NCBI GenBank assembly: GCA_023415845.1
Contig: JAEZJB010000271.1
Location: 1 to 11,474 of the forward strand
Direction of reading: 5' to 3'
Source of the DNA: Chloroflexota bacterium
GTDB lineage: Bacteria > Chloroflexota > Chloroflexia > Thermomicrobiales > UBA6265
Length of the DNA stretch: 11,474 nt
Both the position numbers and the translations under genes were made by a program. Position 1 is the stretch's first letter. Each line of letters opens with the position of its first letter. Shown piece by piece: positions 6,646 through 11,474 of this stretch. Below the pieces are notes generated by a model that worked only from the letters and a program-made list of their open reading frames with translations, did no database searches and was not told the origin of the DNA.

Positions 6646-7839
6646 ATGACTCCTCTCGAACAGTTCCGCCAATTACAGACAGCCGAGGGACGGGCGCTGC
6701 TCGAAGCGATTGCCGTGGAGGCGCCAACGCCTGCGACCACAATTGCGGTCGCCACCAGGTTACGGGCCCGCTGGGCGCCTGACCTCGTGAGTGCGGCACT
6801 GACCCAGTACGAACTTCGCCAGCGCGCCGAAGGACGGTTCCCGCATCCCGAGCGCCTCTGGTTCACGCGGGCCGGGCTCGAGCAGGCATCGAATATGGCC
6901 ATCGCCCGCTATCGTGCCGCCCGCTATCGAAACCTTTCCGCAGTGTGGGACCTCTGCAGCGGCATCGGTGGTGATCTCCTCGGCTTGGCGGCAGAACCGA
7001 CAATTGAAGAGATCCATGCCGTCGACCGGGACCCTCTGCATCTCGCCATGGCGCAGGCCAATGCCGAGGAGCTGGCACTGGCTGATCGAATGACTTTCAT
7101 CGAGGCCGACGTGCAGGACATCGCGCTGCCTCCTGGCGTTGGCGTGTTTATTGATCCGGCTCGCCGCACTACCGCCGGCCGACTCGCGACCGGCGACAGC
7201 GAACCTCCGCTGGACTGGTGCTTTGGTCTGGCAGCCTCCGAGCGCCGCGTCGGGATCAAGGCGGCCCCGGGAATCGACCACGCCGTGCTGCCGGCTGGCT
7301 GGGAATTCGAGGCGATTGCGCTCGATACCGACCTCAAGGAGGCCGCCCTCTGGTCACCGTCGCTGGCCCGGGCGTCGCGCACGGCCACCGTCATCACGGC
7401 CAGCGGTCCCGCCTCGCTGGAACCAGTGCCGGGCGATCCCATTCCGCACCGAACTCCCCTGGCCGGTGACGTCCTGCTCGATCCCAACCCTGCCGTCACT
7501 CGTGCCGGGCTGGTGGAAGATCTTGCCCGCACCTTGCCCGGGACCATTGCGATGATCGACCCCCGCATTGCCTTCCTGCTTGCCGATACCGAAGTGCGGA
7601 CGCCGTTCGCCCGTGCCTTGCGCGTGATCGATTCCTTCCCCTGGCACGAGAAGAAGCTCAAGCGCCGCCTGCGCGAACTTGAAGCGGGGCCGGTGGATAT
7701 TCGCCGGCGTGGACTGCCGGGCGATGTCGATGCCATTTCGCGCCGGTTGCGTGGCCCGGGCACGCGCCCCGTCACCATCGCCATGACCCGCGTCGACAAC
7801 CAGCCGTGGGCGATCATCTGCGAGGCACTTCCGGGGTAG
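6646..7839 (+). CDS. class I SAM-dependent methyltransferase with THUMP-like C-terminal domain
   Basis: Predicted methyltransferase of 397 residues, probably acting on RNA; the substrate is not known to me. Motif I DLCSGIGGD is at 102-110, the ribose-binding acidic residue is in DRDP at 127-130, and motif IV IDPARR at 169-174. DPARR replaces the NPPY/DPPY of base methylases and is typical of this family. The C-terminal half has the THUMP-like marks LDPNPAVTRAGLV (from 278) and RRGLPGD near 354 followed by TRPVTIAMTR. The helical N-terminus (1-95) matches the family layout. I chose the ATG at 6646 because the protein similarity begins there; the frame is open further upstream, but that part lies in another frame of tig and across the hairpin. 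No Shine-Dalgarno is visible. The gene sits between tig and clpP, on the same strand. Confidence 0.8.
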   Translation: MTPLEQFRQLQTAEGRALLEAIAVEAPTPATTIAVATRLRARWAPDLVSAALTQYELRQRAEGRFPHPERLWFTRAGLEQASNMAIARYRAARYRNLSAVWDLCSGIGGDLLGLAAEPTIEEIHAVDRDPLHLAMAQANAEELALADRMTFIEADVQDIALPPGVGVFIDPARRTTAGRLATGDSEPPLDWCFGLAASERRVGIKAAPGIDHAVLPAGWEFEAIALDTDLKEAALWSPSLARASRTATVITASGPASLEPVPGDPIPHRTPLAGDVLLDPNPAVTRAGLVEDLARTLPGTIAMIDPRIAFLLADTEVRTPFARALRVIDSFPWHEKKLKRRLRELEAGPVDIRRRGLPGDVDAISRRLRGPGTRPVTIAMTRVDNQPWAIICEALPG

Positions 7840-7941
7840 TCATGGGAACTGCCCTCAACGTACCGGCGATTTCGGGTGCTACCATTCGATCTATCGTCCA
7901 TCGTGCCCGATTGTCTAGGTGAGTGGTCCGGTGGGCGCGAT

Positions 7942-7947
7942 TATCAT
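7942..7947 (+). promoter_or_regulatory. possible -10 element for clpP-clpX
   Basis: TATCAT matches 5/6 of the -10 consensus, but the best hexamer at 17 bp upstream (GTGAGT) matches only 3/6. It is the strongest -10 candidate in the 240-bp gap before clpP, and the call is weak. Confidence 0.2.
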
Positions 7948-7994
7948 TGCACCGTGAAATGGAACGGACCGGAAACCTTCCCCATTCCCTTCAC

Positions 7995-8037
7995 ACCTGG
8001 TCACTCGCGAGTGGCTGGCAGGTTTCCGCGACCAGGT
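7995..8037 (+). promoter_or_regulatory. nested inverted repeats in the clpP leader
   Basis: An outer 8-bp perfect stem pairs ACCTGGTC (7995-8002) with GACCAGGT (8030-8037). Inside it, and overlapping at one base, is the 12-bp palindrome CACTCGCGAGTG (8002-8013). As RNA this could fold into a stem topped by a small hairpin, ending a few bases before the alternative ATG at 8042 and about 45 nt before the preferred start. As DNA the inner palindrome could be an operator; its CACTC/GAGTG halves recall CIRCE but lack that element's 9-bp spacer. Confidence 0.45.
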
Positions 8038-8070
8038 TGGTATGACGATCGTCGTGCGGCCCGGCATGCA

Positions 8071-8075
8071 AGAGG
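8071..8075 (+). promoter_or_regulatory. ribosome binding site deciding the clpP start
   Basis: AGAGG lies 8 nt before the ATG at 8084. The upstream in-frame ATG at 8042 has only AGG within a potential stem, and the one at 8066 has no purine run, so 8084 is preferred. Confidence 0.5.
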
Positions 8076-8083
8076 CAATTCAC

Positions 8084-8716
8084 ATGGAAATTCCGAAGAT
8101 CGAAAATCTGGTCCCGATGGTGGTGGAAAGTACGAACCGCGGTGAGCGCGCGTTCGACATCTATTCCCGGTTGCTGAAGGACCGCATCATTTTCCTCGGC
8201 ACCCCCATCGACTCGCAGGTTGCCAACCTGCTGGTGGCCCAGCTGCTCTTCCTCGACCACGACGACCCCGATGCCGACATCTCGATCTACATCAACTCGC
8301 CGGGTGGTGAGGTCTACGCTGGCCTGGCCATGTACGACACCATTCGCATGATTCGACCCGATGTGAAGACCTACTGCGTCGGCATGGCCGCCAGCATGGC
8401 TGCCGTCCTCCTGGCGTCGGGCACTCCGGGCAAGCGGTACGCGCTCCCGAACTCCCGCATCATGATCCACCAGGGATCGGCCGGGTTCCGCGGTAATGTG
8501 CCGGATATTGAAATCGCGGCCCGCGAAACCCTCACCCTCACCACCAAGCTCACCCAGATCCTTGCAGATCACACCGGCCAGACCTTCGACAAGGTCAAGG
8601 CGGACACCCAGCGCGACTACTACATGACTGGCGAAGAGGCCAAGGAATATGGTCTCGTTGATGAGGTGCTGACACCAGCAGCGGTCAGGCGCGAGCCGGC
8701 GCTGATCGAGAGCTAG
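8084..8716 (+). CDS. clpP: ATP-dependent Clp protease proteolytic subunit
   Basis: Serine peptidase of the ClpXP machine, forming a two-ring tetradecamer with the active sites inside. From the ATG at 8084 the product has 210 residues, a normal length. The catalytic triad is complete: S104 in GMAASMAAVLL, H129 in MIHQ, and D178 in DTQRDYY, with the His-Asp distance of 49 residues identical to E. coli ClpP. The YINSPGG oxyanion strand is at 69-75 and the N-terminal PMVVESTNRGERAFDIYSRLL axial-loop/helix A region is typical. In-frame ATGs at 8066 and 8042 would add 6 or 14 residues; these could be a short propeptide but have poorer ribosome sites. clpX follows 101 nt downstream, so the partner ATPase is probably co-transcribed. 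Confidence 0.96.
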   Translation: MEIPKIENLVPMVVESTNRGERAFDIYSRLLKDRIIFLGTPIDSQVANLLVAQLLFLDHDDPDADISIYINSPGGEVYAGLAMYDTIRMIRPDVKTYCVGMAASMAAVLLASGTPGKRYALPNSRIMIHQGSAGFRGNVPDIEIAARETLTLTTKLTQILADHTGQTFDKVKADTQRDYYMTGEEAKEYGLVDEVLTPAAVRREPALIES

Positions 8717-8780
8717 TCGCGGTCGCGTCGTTCGAAATCCGGTCCCTCATTACCAGCATTGCTGCCGGGCCGGAGGAGTG

Positions 8781-8797
8781 GGAACCAGGGTGGTTCC
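8781..8797 (+). repeat. intercistronic hairpin between clpP and clpX
   Basis: GGAACCA and TGGTTCC form a 7-bp stem with a GGG loop, ending 9 nt before the clpX ribosome site. It has no U-tract, so it is not a standard terminator. It may set the relative expression of ClpP and ClpX through RNA processing or translation. Confidence 0.4.
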
Positions 8798-8805
8798 GGT
8801 GATTG

Positions 8806-8814
8806 AAGAGGTGG
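8806..8814 (+). promoter_or_regulatory. ribosome binding site deciding the clpX start
   Basis: AAGAGGTGG places its GAGG core 6 nt before the GTG at 8818. An in-frame TTG at 8803, five codons upstream, has AGGGTGG 9 nt before it, but that motif is buried in the intercistronic hairpin; the GTG is preferred. Confidence 0.5.
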
Positions 8815-8817
8815 TGT

Positions 8818-10056
<1,239 letters not shown>

Positions 10057-10072
10057 TCCGTCGATTGCTTCC

Positions 10073-10102
10073 AAAGGCCGGGACCATAGGGTCCCGGCCT
10101 TT
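10073..10102. terminator. bidirectional intrinsic terminator between convergent genes
   Basis: A 13-bp perfect stem with an ATAG loop (10073-10085 with 10090-10102). It starts 16 nt after the clpX stop and ends in TTTGTCGTG on the plus strand. Read from the minus strand it ends in CCTTTGG, 43 nt after the stop of the convergent gene. It probably serves both. Confidence 0.85.
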
Positions 10103-10145
10103 GTCGTGTCCGGCGAAGTTCGCCAACCACCTCTGGGATGGCTGA

Positions 10146-11474
10146 TCAGGAGTCGGCTGAGTCAGGCGTTCCGCCACCCGGCTTCCTCGCCAGGGCTGCC
10201 ACCGCCACGAACTCGCTCGCCACCGCCACCCGCTCGGGATCGTCGTTGGCTGCGTCAATCCCTTCCAGCAGGCTCATCACCCTGCCGATCAGCATTCCCG
10301 GCTTGCCGCTCGCCGAAACCCGGTCGGCCTGCTTGCTGAGTCCCTTCGGCAGGATGCCGCTTTGCAACAGGGGCTTTCCGACCCCGTACATCAACAGGTG
10401 AGCGAACGGCAGCGTCCGGAAGGTCAGTCCACGCTGGTCCTCGACCTCCAGTCCGGCATCGCGCAGCAGCCGCGCCAGTTGGCCCGGTGTATAGAGCCGC
10501 CGATGCCCGTACCAGATGCCCGACCATGGACGCTCGCCCTTGAGCTGGAAGCCGCCGAGTCGCTTCAGGAGCCAGTTGGGGGGATCCCACGCAAACGGGA
10601 AATCGGCATCCGGTACCGTGAAGACCGCCGTGCCACCTGGCTTCAAGACTCGCGCGATCTCTCGAACTGCTGCCCGATCGTCCGGCAGGTGCTCCAGCAC
10701 CTCACTACACACGACATGGTCGAACGAGTCGTCCGCGAACGGCAGCTGCTGGGCATCTCCCTGCACCACTGTCACCTGGGGGAATCGCGCCAGATCGCGC
10801 TGGACCTGGGCCACCCGCTCGGCAGCGAAATCGAGCCCGGTCAGGTCGGCCTCGGTCAACTCGGCCAGCATCCGTAGCGTAAATCCATACCCGCAGCCAC
10901 AGTCCAGCACTCTGGCGCCCGGTTGGGGATCGAGCCACTCGAGGATCGTTTCACAGCGCCGGCGGAATGCCAGGTCACCTTCGACAGGCATTAGCGCTCG
11001 TACCCGCTCGCGCGCCACCTGCGTCGACGCGGGGATCGGCGGACTTCCCGGCGCGTCCCCCGAGGCCAGGGGGAAAACCCAGGGTCCCGGTCGGCTCAAC
11101 TCGACATCCTCGCCGCGATAGAGCGCCAAATAGGCCTCGACCGTCACTGGCAGGCTGAACCGCGCTTCGATCTCGGCGGCCGGCTTGACGTAGTCGTCGC
11201 GATTGGCGATCACCTCGGCAATCGCGTCGGCCAGTGCCGCGACGTTCCCCGGCGGTGCGATCCGCCCCATGCCGGTCAGCAGGGCCGGCTCACGGACGCC
11301 AGGCAGGTCGCTCGCCACGACCGGGGTGCCGCAGAGCATCGCCTCCACCTGCACCAGGCCAAACGTTTCGGTCCAGTTGATGCTCGGCAGCACCAGTACG
11401 TCGATTCCGGCGTAGAAGTCTGCCAGGTCCTGGCCGGTCAGGATCCCCAGCTTGCGCGCAGCACCGTTCGACGC
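10146..11474 (-). CDS. GT4 glycosyltransferase fused to a class I SAM methyltransferase (5' end off window)
   Basis: The frame is open to the right edge, so the N-terminus is missing; 442 residues are visible (numbered from the edge). Residues 1-90 are the C-terminal Rossmann lobe of a GT-B, GT4-type glycosyltransferase: DVLVLPS, then the nucleotide-sugar-binding E-x7-E motif (E36 and E44) in ETFGLVQVEAM, followed by GTPVVASDLPGVREP. A linker (about 121-165) leads to a methyltransferase: motif I VLDCGCGYG (189-197), acidic D215, DAQQLPFADDSFD (240-252), SEVLEHLPDD and the C-terminal GHRRLYTPGQL. No stop or strong internal ribosome site separates the halves, so this is a real fusion. It probably transfers a sugar and methylates it or a neighbouring group on a surface glycan or glycolipid; the substrate cannot be read. 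A GTG at 11393 is internal to the GT domain and is not the start. Confidence 0.88.
   Translation of the reverse strand, partial: ASNGAARKLGILTGQDLADFYAGIDVLVLPSINWTETFGLVQVEAMLCGTPVVASDLPGVREPALLTGMGRIAPPGNVAALADAIAEVIANRDDYVKPAAEIEARFSLPVTVEAYLALYRGEDVELSRPGPWVFPLASGDAPGSPPIPASTQVARERVRALMPVEGDLAFRRRCETILEWLDPQPGARVLDCGCGYGFTLRMLAELTEADLTGLDFAAERVAQVQRDLARFPQVTVVQGDAQQLPFADDSFDHVVCSEVLEHLPDDRAAVREIARVLKPGGTAVFTVPDADFPFAWDPPNWLLKRLGGFQLKGERPWSGIWYGHRRLYTPGQLARLLRDAGLEVEDQRGLTFRTLPFAHLLMYGVGKPLLQSGILPKGLSKQADRVSASGKPGMLIGRVMSLLEGIDAANDDPERVAVASEFVAVAALARKPGGGTPDSADS

Noticed and set aside
5544..6902. Long minus-strand open frame (452 codons) opposite tig
   Set aside because: It is antisense to a certain trigger factor gene, has no recognisable domains, and runs across the end of tig and a terminator hairpin. 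High GC with skewed third positions creates such frames.
8002..8013. CIRCE heat-shock operator before clpP
   Set aside because: The CACTC/GAGTG halves are present but the required 9-bp spacer and the TTAG/CTAA outer parts are missing.
8725..8760. tRNA-like TTCGAAATCC sequence between clpP and clpX
   Set aside because: No acceptor stem, D-arm or anticodon arm can be built in the 101-nt gap.

Overview
The window looks like chromosomal DNA of a high-GC, free-living bacterium, most likely a Chloroflexota/Thermomicrobia-type organism. This is an inference from three things seen in the sequence: strongly GC-biased third codon positions, a secreted SH3b plus M23 protein with Thr/Pro-rich linkers, and a trigger factor with a C-terminal tail domain that I recall from Chloroflexota and Actinomycetota proteins. 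No mobile element, CRISPR array, tRNA or rRNA was found.

Layout, left to right. Positions 1-2241 (minus strand) hold a two-gene purine/ureide catabolism unit: malate synthase A (aceB), then OHCU decarboxylase (uraD), with stop and start overlapping as TGATG. A promoter with an extended -10 lies upstream at 2307-2335, and a further gene probably starts just off the left edge. Positions 2347-4039 (minus) hold a secreted peptidoglycan hydrolase with three SH3b domains and an M23 peptidase domain, followed by a 19-bp perfect terminator hairpin. Positions 4040-4760 are a 0.7-kb divergent intergenic region without a convincing gene. It holds one promoter-like sequence facing each way and several dyad-symmetric sites, including a recurring TGTACGTACA-like motif.

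Positions 4761-10056 (plus) hold a protein quality-control block: trigger factor (tig, with an unusual C-terminal extension of about 150 residues), a THUMP-like SAM methyltransferase, then clpP and clpX. Trigger factor meets nascent chains at the ribosome and ClpXP degrades those that fail, so tig-clpP-clpX is a classic grouping; the methyltransferase between them is the atypical member. A bidirectional terminator at 10073-10102 separates clpX from a convergent minus-strand gene, which runs off the right edge. That last gene fuses the C-terminal half of a GT4 glycosyltransferase to a class I methyltransferase and probably acts in surface polysaccharide or glycolipid synthesis.

Most of the window is ordinary housekeeping. 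The items most worth a second look are the tail domain on trigger factor, the dyad-rich tig/M23 intergenic region, the nested hairpin in front of clpP, the physical coupling of malate synthase to ureide breakdown, and the glycosyltransferase-methyltransferase fusion.
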